Shown: positions 6,352 through 14,035, numbered from the stretch's first letter. The stretch: 14,293 bases of DNA from Fontibacter flavus (GCF_042432905.1 NZ_JBHLWI010000012.1:1-14293); one strand, 5' to 3'. The notes: a model not told the origin generated them from the sequence alone. Translations and numbers: made by a program.

Positions 6352-8574
6352 TTAATCAAATCTTGTCACCTTGATCACTCCCTCTACTTTGGAAAGGTTA
6401 TGTACAAGTTTTTCCAAATGCTGGGTACTATGCACATAAAGTTTGATAGTCCCTTCAAAAATCCCGCTGTCTGAATCCACAGTTATAGAGCGCATGTTCA
6501 CCTTCAGTTCATTGGAAATTACCTTAGTGACATCATTGATTAGACCTACCCTATCCGTGCCCACAATCCTTAAGCCTGCAAGGAATGCAATCTCCTGCTG
6601 ACTTGTCCATCTAGCTTTGATCACCCTGTTTCCGTGATTGGATAGCAGTTCCAGCGCATTGGGACAGGAAGTACGGTGAATTTTTATGCCTTCATTGATG
6701 GTCACAAAGCCAAATACATCATCTCCGGGTATTGGGTTGCAGCATTTTGCCAGGATATAATCCACCACATCCATATCTTCCCCTATCAACAACTGATCAT
6801 GGTCTGGGCCCTTAAGATTCTTGATTTCTTTGGTGAAAGAAGATTCGTCTTTGACTTTATCGTTGGTGATTTTTCCTTTTTGTTTCTTTTGTTCTTTGTA
6901 ATCTTTGAAGCTTTTGATGGAAGTGGGATCGATGATGCCTTTACCCACTTTGTAATAAAACTCATTAGGAGTCTTGGTCTCAAAATAGGCTCTCAATTGC
7001 TCCACTACTTCGGAATTGAATTCCATCTTCATCTGCCTCAACTTCCGCTGCACGATCTCCTTGCCATCCATGATGGTAGATTTCTTTTCTTCCCTCAGGG
7101 CATCCTTGATTTTGGCCTTAGCCCTTGAAGTGACAACTGAATTCAGCCAGTCTTCTGTCGGTTTTTGCTTATTGGAGGTTAAAATCTCCACCTGATCACC
7201 ATTCTTCAACTTATGGTTGATGGGCACCAAACGCTGATTGACTTTGGCACCGATACATTTGGCGCCGACTTCGGTATGGATTTCAAATGCAAAATCCAGG
7301 GCTGTCGCTCCAAAAGGCAAAACTTTAAGATCTCCTTTTGGGGTAAACACAAACACTTCGTCATGGAAGAGATTTCCTCTGAAATCATCCATAAACTCGA
7401 TGGCAGATCCATCATTTGACTCCAAGAGGGAACGAACCTGGGTAATCCATTCATCAAGACCGGAGCCACTTCTACTTTGGGCAGCTTCTATTTCTTTATA
7501 TTTCCAATGGGCGGCATAACCTCTCTCGGCAATATCATCCATCCGGACAGTGCGGATCTGTACTTCCACCCATTGACCGGTATTACTCATCACCGTGGTA
7601 TGCAGAGATTCATAACCATTGGCACGTGGGGTACTGATCCAATCTCTCAACCTGTCAGGATTGGGTCTGTAAAAATCTGTTACAATGGAATACACCTGCC
7701 AGCAATCTGCCTTTTCATCTTCCAGTTCACTCTCAATGATTATCCGAATGGCAAAAAGATCATATACCTCTTCAAAAGGTATATTCTGCTTTTTCATCTT
7801 GTTGTAAATAGAATAAACGGATTTTGGCCTTCCTTTGATGGTAAACTTGAAGTTTTGGGCAGTCAACTCTTCCTCAATAGGCAGCAAAAAGCTTTTGATA
7901 AATTTATTTCTGGAAAGCCTTGTCTCATTGACTTTGTGCACAATGTAATTGTAGGTCTCAGAATCTGTGTACTTCAAATAAAGGTCTTCCAATTCAGATT
8001 TGATGGCATACAAACCAAGCCTATGCGCCAATGGTGCATAGAGGTACATTGTCTCTGAGGCAATTTTCAGCTGCTTATGCCTTGGCATGCTTTCAAGCGT
8101 CCGCATATTGTTCAACCTGTCAGCCAACTTGATCAGGATCACCCTAACATCATCAGAAAGTGTGAGCAACATCTTTCTAAAGTTTTCCGCCTGTTGGGAT
8201 GAACCATATTCAAAAACACCGGAAATTTTTGTCAAGCCGTCAATGATCTGCATCACTTTTGTCCCAAATTCCCTTTCGATATCTTCGAGTTCCAGATCAG
8301 TATCTTCAACGACATCATGGAGCAAGGCAGAGACAATACTAGTAGTGCCGAGACCAATTTCTTCCACACAAACCAAAGCAACCTCCAACGGATGATAGAT
8401 ATAAGGCTCTCCCGACTTACGTCGCATTTCTTTATGTGCATCATTGGCAACATTGAAAGCTTTCTTAATAATCTTGGCATCACCTGGTTTCAGCATAGGT
8501 TTTGCCGTCCGGAGCAGCTTTCTATACCTCTTGAGGATTTCTTTTCTTTCTTCTTCTAGATCTATTGGAATCAT
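6352..8574 (-). CDS. spoT: Bifunctional (p)ppGpp synthetase/hydrolase (Rel/SpoT)
   Basis: A 740-residue long RSH protein that makes and degrades the alarmone (p)ppGpp from GTP/GDP and ATP. An HD hydrolase domain lies at ~40-190 with H61, H86-D87 in HDVVEDT (86-92) and D151, so hydrolysis appears intact. The synthetase domain covers ~240-360 with GRPKS (248-252), YDLFAIRI (271-278), STPRANGYESLHTTV (314-328) and VEVQIRT (336-342). RLRD at 308-311 corresponds to the basic RxKD motif of bifunctional enzymes, not the acidic ExDD of synthetase-only RelA. TGS (~405-465), a Cys-containing zinc-finger-like region (CC at 611-612, H633, C637) and a C-terminal ACT domain (~661-740) follow. Length is standard. 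The start ATG is at 8572-8574. It diverges from tRNA-Leu and is followed by the Fur-STAS and purA genes on the same strand. Confidence 0.96.
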   Translation of the reverse strand: MIPIDLEEERKEILKRYRKLLRTAKPMLKPGDAKIIKKAFNVANDAHKEMRRKSGEPYIYHPLEVALVCVEEIGLGTTSIVSALLHDVVEDTDLELEDIEREFGTKVMQIIDGLTKISGVFEYGSSQQAENFRKMLLTLSDDVRVILIKLADRLNNMRTLESMPRHKQLKIASETMYLYAPLAHRLGLYAIKSELEDLYLKYTDSETYNYIVHKVNETRLSRNKFIKSFLLPIEEELTAQNFKFTIKGRPKSVYSIYNKMKKQNIPFEEVYDLFAIRIIIESELEDEKADCWQVYSIVTDFYRPNPDRLRDWISTPRANGYESLHTTVMSNTGQWVEVQIRTVRMDDIAERGYAAHWKYKEIEAAQSRSGSGLDEWITQVRSLLESNDGSAIEFMDDFRGNLFHDEVFVFTPKGDLKVLPFGATALDFAFEIHTEVGAKCIGAKVNQRLVPINHKLKNGDQVEILTSNKQKPTEDWLNSVVTSRAKAKIKDALREEKKSTIMDGKEIVQRKLRQMKMEFNSEVVEQLRAYFETKTPNEFYYKVGKGIIDPTSIKSFKDYKEQKKQKGKITNDKVKDESSFTKEIKNLKGPDHDQLLIGEDMDVVDYILAKCCNPIPGDDVFGFVTINEGIKIHRTSCPNALELLSNHGNRVIKARWTSQQEIAFLAGLRIVGTDRVGLINDVTKVISNELKVNMRSITVDSDSGIFEGTIKLYVHSTQHLEKLVHNLSKVEGVIKVTRFD

Positions 8575-8602
8575 ATATACAGGCTTGAGCCATTTCTTAA
8601 AT

Positions 8603-8610
8603 CAAAATTA
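8603..8610 (-). promoter_or_regulatory. Likely -7 box of the ppGpp synthetase gene
   Basis: On the minus strand TAATTTTG fits TAnnTTTG exactly and would give a leader of about 20 nt before the ATG at 8574. No TTTG is found at the expected upstream distance, so the match is partial. Confidence 0.4.
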
Positions 8611-8663
8611 AAAGCTTATTCTGAAATTCTTTGTAAAATTTCTTTGTAATTTTTTTTCAGACC

Positions 8664-8695
8664 TTTTGCAAGTTTCAAATTCGTTATTACCTTTG
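8664..8695 (+). promoter_or_regulatory. Promoter of tRNA-Leu
   Basis: TTTTG (8664-8668), a 19-nt spacer and TACCTTTG (8688-8695) match the Bacteroidota housekeeping promoter at all defined positions. Transcription should begin near 8702, only a few bases before the mature tRNA 5' end. Confidence 0.8.
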
Positions 8696-8707
8696 TGCCC
8701 ACAATAA

Positions 8708-8789
8708 GCGGATGTGGCGAAATTGGTAGACGCACTAGACTTAGGATCTAGCGCCGCGAGGCATGGGGGTTCGAGTCCCTCCATCCGCA
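8708..8789 (+). tRNA. tRNA-Leu (anticodon UAG)
   Basis: A complete class II tRNA. The acceptor stem GCGGATG (8708-8714) pairs with CATCCGC (8782-8788), with discriminator A8789. The anticodon stem CTAGA/TCTAG (8735-8739, 8747-8751) encloses the loop CTTAGGA with anticodon TAG at 8742-8744, reading CUN leucine codons. A long variable arm contains the GCC/GGC pairing, and the T loop is TTCGAGT. The genomic sequence after the discriminator is CGC, so the CCA end is not encoded and must be added by the nucleotidyltransferase. Confidence 0.97.
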
Positions 8790-8799
8790 CGCTTTCCAG

Positions 8800-8869
8800 C
8801 CCTCAATCACGTTTCCGATTTCGATGATGCTTAGGCACTCGGACTTCAGAAAAGAGATTGAGGGTTTTT
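8800..8869 (+). terminator. Terminator after tRNA-Leu with a large branched loop
   Basis: CCCTCAATC (8800-8808) pairs perfectly with GATTGAGGG (8856-8864), followed directly by TTTTT (8865-8869). The loop is unusually large (47 nt) and contains an inner CCGA/TCGG stem (8815-8818, 8839-8842). It ends the tRNA transcript and lies just 30 nt before the trigger factor start, which leaves little room for a separate tig promoter. Confidence 0.65.
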
Positions 8870-8898
8870 AATTCATATCAAACCAAAATCATACTACC

Positions 8899-10227
8899 TT
8901 GGAAATCACTTTAGACAAACATTCAGCAAATCAAGCTTCAGTTAAAATTAAACTAAATGAAGCAGATTATCAACCTAAGGTTGATGCGAAACTTAAAGAC
9001 TATGCCAAAAAAGCTGTAATCAAAGGTTTCAGACCTGGCAAAGCTCCTGTTTCCATGGTGAAAAGAATGTATGGCACTTCTGTATTGGTGGATGAAATCA
9101 ACAACATCCTTTCTTCTTCACTGAATGATTACCTGAAAAGTCAGACTTTCAGAATTCTGGGAGATCCGCTTCCGGTAATTGAAGATGCGGATAAAATCAA
9201 CTGGGAAACCCAGAAAGAATTTGATTTCGAATACAAAATCGGTTTTGTTGAAGATGTGAAGGTGGAATTAGGCGATCAGTTGGAAGCAACTTCCTACTCA
9301 ATCGACATGGATGAGAAAGAGGTTGAGAATACCATCGAAAACCTGAGAAGCCAGTATGGCAAAATGACCAATCCAGAAACCAGTGAAGAAAATGATTTCC
9401 TATACGGTGATCTGAAAGCTGAGGATGGTTCTTTTGAAAAAACTTTTTCCTTGCCGCTCTCCAAAGTTGATGGTAGGTCTTTGAAAAAATTCATCGGTTT
9501 GAAGAAAGGTGATGTGGTGGAATTGGATCCATCCAAAGCTATTAAGGAAGACTTGGTATCCACAGTAGGTGTTTCTGAAGAAGAGGCTGCAAAACTTTCC
9601 GGTAAATTCACCTTCACTGTTCAGAATATCAACAGGACTGAATTAGCTGAATTGAATCAGGAGTTTTTTGACAAATTATTTGGTGAAGGCCAGGTAGATT
9701 CAGAAGAAGCGCTGAAAAACAAAGTAAGAGAAATCATGGCTGAAAACTACAACAAAGAGTTGAAAGTGTTCAGCGATGAAAAATTAAAAGATAAACTGAT
9801 TGCTTCTGCCAATATCGATTTGCCTGAAGTATTCCTGAAAGAATGGTTATTAAGAGCAAATGACGGAAAAGTTACCGCAGAGCAGGTAGAAAAAGAATAT
9901 CCGATCTATGCCAAGCAACTTTCCTGGACCATCATCTCCAATGAACTTGCAAGTGCGAATGAAATCCAGGCTGAACATGAAGATGTGATTGAGAAAACCA
10001 AGGAAATGATCAGAGAGCAATTTGCCTCCTCAGGACTTGGAGCGCAGTTGGAAGCCAGCATGGATATGTTTGTAGACAACTACCTGAAAGGTAACGAAGG
10101 GCAGAACTACATGCAGATGTTGACTTCTGTACAAAACGATAAAGTGTTGGCTTTTGTGAAAGAAAAAGCTAATGTAAAAGAAGAAAAAATCACGGTAGAT
10201 AAATTCCAGGACTTGCTGGCAAACTAA
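8899..10227 (+). CDS. tig: Trigger factor, ribosome-associated chaperone
   Basis: A 442-residue chaperone that docks at the ribosomal exit tunnel and shields nascent chains. The ribosome-binding domain (~1-115) carries GFRPGKAP at residues 43-50, the same numbering as the E. coli GFRxGKxP loop. Residues ~155-245 take the place of the FKBP-type PPIase domain but look divergent, so isomerase activity is doubtful. Residues ~115-150 and 250-442 form the helical substrate-binding domain. The start is TTG (8899-8901): no ATG lies upstream before an in-frame stop (8869-8871), the first internal Met is at residue 54, and the docking-loop numbering confirms this start. It is followed by clpP and clpX, a common arrangement. 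No clear promoter is seen upstream, so read-through of the tRNA terminator may contribute to expression. Confidence 0.95.
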   Translation: MEITLDKHSANQASVKIKLNEADYQPKVDAKLKDYAKKAVIKGFRPGKAPVSMVKRMYGTSVLVDEINNILSSSLNDYLKSQTFRILGDPLPVIEDADKINWETQKEFDFEYKIGFVEDVKVELGDQLEATSYSIDMDEKEVENTIENLRSQYGKMTNPETSEENDFLYGDLKAEDGSFEKTFSLPLSKVDGRSLKKFIGLKKGDVVELDPSKAIKEDLVSTVGVSEEEAAKLSGKFTFTVQNINRTELAELNQEFFDKLFGEGQVDSEEALKNKVREIMAENYNKELKVFSDEKLKDKLIASANIDLPEVFLKEWLLRANDGKVTAEQVEKEYPIYAKQLSWTIISNELASANEIQAEHEDVIEKTKEMIREQFASSGLGAQLEASMDMFVDNYLKGNEGQNYMQMLTSVQNDKVLAFVKEKANVKEEKITVDKFQDLLAN

Positions 10228-10248
10228 TTATCCGATTAAAACGTTATC

Positions 10249-10278
10249 AAAAAGTCCTTATAAGTAAGGGCTTTTTTT
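10249..10278 (+). terminator. Terminator of tig
   Basis: AAGTCCTTA (10252-10260) pairs with TAAGGGCTT (10265-10273) with one G-T wobble and a TAAG loop. An A run lies before the stem and a T run after it, extending to 10278. The T run merges into the -7 box of the clpP promoter. Confidence 0.75.
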
Positions 10279-10285
10279 ATTTTTG
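10278..10285 (+). promoter_or_regulatory. Likely -7 box of the clpP-clpX operon
   Basis: TATTTTTG fits TAnnTTTG exactly and would start transcription near 10292, about 15 nt before the clpP ATG. The -33 region falls inside the tig terminator hairpin and shows no TTTG at the usual distance. Confidence 0.5.
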
Positions 10286-10306
10286 TACCATACTAACAGG
10301 AAAATT

Positions 10307-10981
10307 ATGATCAACAGAGACGAATTCAGAAAATACGCCGTAAACGGAAGAGGTATCAGCGGTAATGCATTTGACCAATACAGCACTTTCGTGGAAAACA
10401 TGACCAGATCGGTAATCGAAGAAAGACCTACCAATTTCCGTGAAATTGACGTTTTCTCCCGACTGATCATGGATAGAATCATTTTTCTGGGCACTCAGGT
10501 AGATGATTTTATCGCCAATATCATTACGGCTCAGCTTTTGTTCTTGGAGTCTACTGACCCTAAGAAAGATGTCTTACTATACATCAACAGCCCGGGAGGT
10601 TCTGTGACAGCAGGTCTGGGCATTTATGACACCATGCAGTATATCCAACCGGATGTAGCAACCATCTGTACCGGTATCGCGGCTTCCATGGGAGCTGTAC
10701 TGTTGGCTGGCGGTGCAAAAGATAAAAGATCAGCACTTCAGCATTCCAGGGTGATGATCCATCAACCTTCGGGAGGTATGCAGGGACAGTCTAAGGACAT
10801 GGAAATTTCCCTAAAATTGATCCTTTCCATGAAAGAGGAACTGTATCAGATCTTGGCTGACCATTCTGGCAAAACATTTGAAGAAATTGAAAGAGATTCT
10901 GATAGAGACTATTGGATGAAAGCTCCAGAGGCTAAAGAATATGGCCTTATTGACGAAGTATTGATTAGAAAAAATAAATAA
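10307..10981 (+). CDS. clpP: ATP-dependent Clp protease proteolytic subunit
   Basis: The serine peptidase subunit of the ClpXP complex. From the ATG at 10307 it has 224 residues. The catalytic triad is Ser127 (GIAASMGA), His152 (MIHQPSGG) and Asp201 (SDRDYWM), with Ser-His and His-Asp spacings of 25 and 49, as in E. coli. NSPGGSV at 94-100 forms the substrate-binding strand region. An in-frame TTG at 10283 would add eight residues, but it sits inside the likely -7 promoter box, so the ATG is preferred. The TAA stop overlaps the clpX ATG by one base (TAATG), showing tight coupling of the two subunits. Confidence 0.96.
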   Translation: MINRDEFRKYAVNGRGISGNAFDQYSTFVENMTRSVIEERPTNFREIDVFSRLIMDRIIFLGTQVDDFIANIITAQLLFLESTDPKKDVLLYINSPGGSVTAGLGIYDTMQYIQPDVATICTGIAASMGAVLLAGGAKDKRSALQHSRVMIHQPSGGMQGQSKDMEISLKLILSMKEELYQILADHSGKTFEEIERDSDRDYWMKAPEAKEYGLIDEVLIRKNK

Positions 10982-12207
10982 TGGCACAAGTAACCTGTTC
11001 ATTTTGCGGGAGGAACAAAAAAGATGTAGACCTGATGGTATCGGGCATTTCTGCCCATATCTGTAATTTCTGTATAGACCAGGCTTATCAGATTCTCGGG
11101 GAAGAAGAAAAAACCAAGAAAACACCCAAGAGTCCGAAGTTCAAACTTAAAAAGCCTAAAGAACTTACAGAATACCTCAACCAATATGTCATCGGTCAAT
11201 ATGATGCGAAGAAGGTTTTGACAGTAGCGGTTTACAACCACTACAAAAGACTCCTTCAAAAAACATCAGAAGAAGATGAAATAAAGATTGAAAAGTCTAA
11301 CATCATCATGGTAGGTGACACTGGAACAGGTAAAACTTATCTGGCTAAAACTTTGGCCAAAGTCTTGGAGGTACCCTTTTGTATTGCCGATGCAACTGTC
11401 CTGACAGAAGCAGGCTATGTGGGAGAAGATGTGGAAAGTATCCTGACCAGATTGCTACAGGCTGCTGATTATAATGTTGAGGCAGCCGAAAGAGGGATTG
11501 TATATATCGATGAGATAGACAAAATTGCCAGGAAATCTGACAATCCTTCCATCACCAGAGATGTAAGTGGAGAAGGTGTTCAACAGGCACTTCTGAAATT
11601 ATTGGAAGGCACTGTAGTCAATGTTCCCCCACAAGGAGGAAGGAAGCATCCTGACCAAAAGATGATTGCTGTGAACACGGAAAACATCCTCTTTATCTGC
11701 GGCGGTGCGTTTGATGGTATAGGCAGGCATATCGCCAGAAGACTGAACACCCAGCCTTTGGGATTCAACAAAGTATTTGAAGGCAAGCAGGTTGACCGAA
11801 GCAATCTTCTACAATACGTGACAGCACAGGACTTAAAATCTTTTGGTTTAATCCCTGAACTGATTGGTAGGCTTCCGGTAGTCACCCACCTAGATCCTTT
11901 GGACAAGGCGGCTTTGAAAAGTATCCTAACTGAACCAAAAAATGCCCTTACCAAACAATACATCAAATTGATGGAAATGGAAGGTGTGAAATTGGTTTTT
12001 GATGAAAGCGGCATTGACTACATCGTAGAAAAGGCAGTGGAATATAATCTTGGTGCCAGAGGTTTAAGATCCATTTGTGAAGCAATCATCACTGATGCCA
12101 TGTATGAGTTACCTTCTGACGACAACACCAAAGAACTGATTATTGATGCCAAATATGCGCATCAACAGTTTGATAAATCCAAGTTTAAAAAACTTCAAGT
12201 GGCATAA
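10981..12207 (+). CDS. clpX: ATP-dependent Clp protease ATP-binding subunit
   Basis: A AAA+ unfoldase that recognises substrates and threads them into ClpP. Its 408 residues are normal for the family. The N-terminal zinc-binding domain has C6, C9, C28 and C31. Walker A is GDTGTGKT (112-119), with Asp where the E. coli protein has Pro; Walker B is GIVYIDEID (172-180) with D177 and E178. Pore loop GYVG is at 145-148 and the RKH loop at 221-223. The ClpP-docking loop is LGF (260-262), in the place of the IGF tripeptide. The arginine finger is R297 in LIGRLP and sensor 2 is GAR with R360. All activity residues appear intact. It is transcribed with clpP and ends at the bidirectional terminator shared with lpxB. 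Confidence 0.97.
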   Translation: MAQVTCSFCGRNKKDVDLMVSGISAHICNFCIDQAYQILGEEEKTKKTPKSPKFKLKKPKELTEYLNQYVIGQYDAKKVLTVAVYNHYKRLLQKTSEEDEIKIEKSNIIMVGDTGTGKTYLAKTLAKVLEVPFCIADATVLTEAGYVGEDVESILTRLLQAADYNVEAAERGIVYIDEIDKIARKSDNPSITRDVSGEGVQQALLKLLEGTVVNVPPQGGRKHPDQKMIAVNTENILFICGGAFDGIGRHIARRLNTQPLGFNKVFEGKQVDRSNLLQYVTAQDLKSFGLIPELIGRLPVVTHLDPLDKAALKSILTEPKNALTKQYIKLMEMEGVKLVFDESGIDYIVEKAVEYNLGARGLRSICEAIITDAMYELPSDDNTKELIIDAKYAHQQFDKSKFKKLQVA

Positions 12208-12224
12208 GACAAAACCAGAATCAT

Positions 12225-12261
12225 AAAAAAACGCTCATGTAAATAACATGAGCGTTTTTTA
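12225..12261. terminator. Bidirectional terminator between clpX and lpxB
   Basis: A perfect 10-bp stem, ACGCTCATGT (12231-12240) with ACATGAGCGT (12246-12255), loop of 5 nt, flanked by six A and six T. It serves both convergent genes. The lpxB stop codon (12259-12261) lies inside the flanking T tract. Confidence 0.85.
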
Positions 12262-13365
12262 TTGCTTCAAACTTTGCAATATCAAATGCGCAGTGGTCTC
12301 GGAAGCGGATTGAGTACCCAATTTCTCCTTTACTTCATCGTAACCATTCAAGATACTGGCTTTATGCTGAATATTTGACAAAATATGATTCAATTCTGAT
12401 GTCAGTCTTTTCACATTAAAATCCCCCTGAATCAATTCTTTCACCACTTCTCTCTCAGCAATTAAGTTCACCAAAGAAATAAAAGGGACACGGATCAGAT
12501 TTTTGGCAATCGCATAACTCAGCCCACTGGTTTTATATACCACGACTTGCGGAACCCTAAACAAAGCTGTCTCCAGTGTTGCCGTGCCGGAAGTGACAAT
12601 AGTGGCAGTAGCATGATGAAGCAGGTCATAAGTTTGATCAAAAACCACTTTGAGCCCTGCCCGAATGGCCGGTTGGTAAAGCTCTTTAGAGAGATTGGAA
12701 ACCCCCGCAATGATAAATTGGGCATTTGGGAAGCTCTTGACCACCTCGAGCATCACATCCATCATATTGTTCAATTCCTGCTTTCTACTACCGGGTAGAA
12801 GGGCAATGATGGGTTGGTAATTGAGTTCATTTTTTTGATGAAAAAATGGATGAGGCTCAAACTTGGCAATTTCGTCCAATAAGGGATTTCCTACATACTG
12901 GGCATCTACCCCGAATTTTGCAAAAAAGGCAGTTTCAAAAGGCAAAATTGAATAAACCTTATCTGTGTATTGTTTGATCTTATAGGCCCGTTTTTGATTC
13001 CAGGCCCAGACTTTTGGTGGTATATAATAATGGACCTTCAACTGATGTGATTTGGCAAAGGAAGCAATCTTCATATTGAAACCTCCATAATCTACCAATA
13101 CAACCACATCAGGCTGGTAGTTTAGTATATCCTTTTTAACCAGATTGAGGTATTTCAGAACTTTTCGAAAACCAAATACTACTTCTATAAAGCCCATCAA
13201 GGCCACTTCTTCATAATGGGCACAAAGAGAAAGACCTTGCTTCTCTGAGTAATCTCCTCCCATTCCCCGAAAATCAGCTTCAGCATCCAATGATTTGATG
13301 GACTTGATCAGATTTGAAGCATGTAGATCTCCACTCCTTTCCCCACTGATGATAAAGTATTTCAT
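12259..13365 (-). CDS. lpxB: Lipid-A-disaccharide synthase
   Basis: A family 19 glycosyltransferase that condenses UDP-diacylglucosamine with lipid X to form the lipid A disaccharide, at the inner face of the cytoplasmic membrane. It has 368 residues, typical of the family (~380). Motifs in order: SGERSGDLHA (7-16), FRGMGG (32-37), YIPPKVWAW (114-122), LLPGSRKQE (~200-208), and SGTATLE (~270-276), which belongs to the nucleotide-sugar binding site. A hydrophobic/basic patch near residues 58-72 (GFIEVVFGFRKVLKYL) fits membrane association. The start ATG is at 13363-13365. It converges with clpX and is separated by 223 bp from the upstream pterin synthase gene; that gap shows a near-consensus TATGCTTG on the minus strand (13544-13551) but no convincing promoter. 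Confidence 0.96.
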   Translation of the reverse strand: MKYFIISGERSGDLHASNLIKSIKSLDAEADFRGMGGDYSEKQGLSLCAHYEEVALMGFIEVVFGFRKVLKYLNLVKKDILNYQPDVVVLVDYGGFNMKIASFAKSHQLKVHYYIPPKVWAWNQKRAYKIKQYTDKVYSILPFETAFFAKFGVDAQYVGNPLLDEIAKFEPHPFFHQKNELNYQPIIALLPGSRKQELNNMMDVMLEVVKSFPNAQFIIAGVSNLSKELYQPAIRAGLKVVFDQTYDLLHHATATIVTSGTATLETALFRVPQVVVYKTSGLSYAIAKNLIRVPFISLVNLIAEREVVKELIQGDFNVKRLTSELNHILSNIQHKASILNGYDEVKEKLGTQSASETTAHLILQSLKQ

Positions 13366-13588
13366 AATTGGTTTATTTAGGAATCTTGAGCACCTTATAT
13401 TCTTTTGACACCATTGATGGTCTCAGGTAAAGTAAATATGTAATAGGATGAAACCTTAAATAGCTAAAGATCCCACAAAAAGGAACATCCCATTTTCAAA
13501 AACTTTCTGAATATCAGCTAAAAATAAACAAAAACAACTATTTCAAGCATAAGCTTTTGCCTTTCCTCTTCGAAATTCTTAAAAGCAA

Positions 13589-14008
13589 TCACTCACCATA
13601 ATATTCCACAAAATTGCGGGGGGTCTCGTATAAAGTAAGTTTGTAAAGACTTCCATGAGGGACAATTTTATTGACTTCAGGCTCCAATATCTTCCAGAAT
13701 TCCATCACCAAGTTCTCACAGCTCGCCATTTTTCCGAGCATAAAAGGTACGTCCATATTCAGGTTTTTGTGATCAACCTGATCAATCACCAATCTCCTGA
13801 TCAAATTACTCAGCTGCTTCAAGTCCACAACAAAACCTGTTTCAGGATCAGGAAGTCCTTTTACTGTCACAATCAGCTCAAAATTATGACCATGCCAATT
13901 GACATTGGCGCAAGGACCAAAAACTTCTTTATTCTTTTCTTCTGACCAATTTGGATTCCAGAGTTTATGTGCTGCGTTAAAATGCTCTTTTCTACAAACG
14001 TGTATCAT
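13589..14008 (-). CDS. 6-pyruvoyl-tetrahydropterin synthase / QueD family enzyme
   Basis: A 139-residue T-fold enzyme acting on dihydroneopterin triphosphate. The zinc ligands are H14 (NAAH) and H39, H41 (WHGHNF). The catalytic set is C33, D79 and H80 (VDHKNLNMDVPF), and E128 (YETP) should anchor the pterin ring. C33 is followed by five residues and then HGH, the spacing of eukaryotic-type 6-pyruvoyl-tetrahydropterin synthase, whereas bacterial QueD usually has three. Flanking segments such as DPETGFVVDL and the VEYYGE end also resemble the eukaryotic enzyme. Such proteins are often annotated as 6-carboxytetrahydropterin synthase (queuosine pathway), and the true product cannot be settled here because no other queuosine or biopterin genes are in the window. 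A -7 box lies just upstream; it appears to be a single-gene unit. Confidence 0.9.
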   Translation of the reverse strand: MIHVCRKEHFNAAHKLWNPNWSEEKNKEVFGPCANVNWHGHNFELIVTVKGLPDPETGFVVDLKQLSNLIRRLVIDQVDHKNLNMDVPFMLGKMASCENLVMEFWKILEPEVNKIVPHGSLYKLTLYETPRNFVEYYGE

Positions 14009-14027
14009 CGCCCATTCAATTGAGTCG

Positions 14028-14035
14028 CAAAAATA
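14028..14035 (-). promoter_or_regulatory. Likely -7 box of the pterin synthase gene
   Basis: On the minus strand TATTTTTG fits TAnnTTTG exactly and would give a leader of about 13 nt before the ATG at 14008. No good TTTG is seen at the usual upstream distance. Confidence 0.45.

Noticed and set aside
7477..8058. Plus-strand open frame of 193 codons inside the ppGpp synthetase gene
   Set aside because: It is antisense to the conserved synthetase domain and shows no recognisable domain or start signals.
8608..8790. Minus-strand open frame of 60 codons across the tRNA-Leu gene
   Set aside because: It is antisense to the tRNA; frames of this kind over tRNA-Leu are a familiar false gene call and no promoter or homology supports it.
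10283..10306. Extended clpP start at TTG 10283
   Set aside because: The TTG is part of the likely -7 promoter box and the following ATG gives a normal N-terminus.
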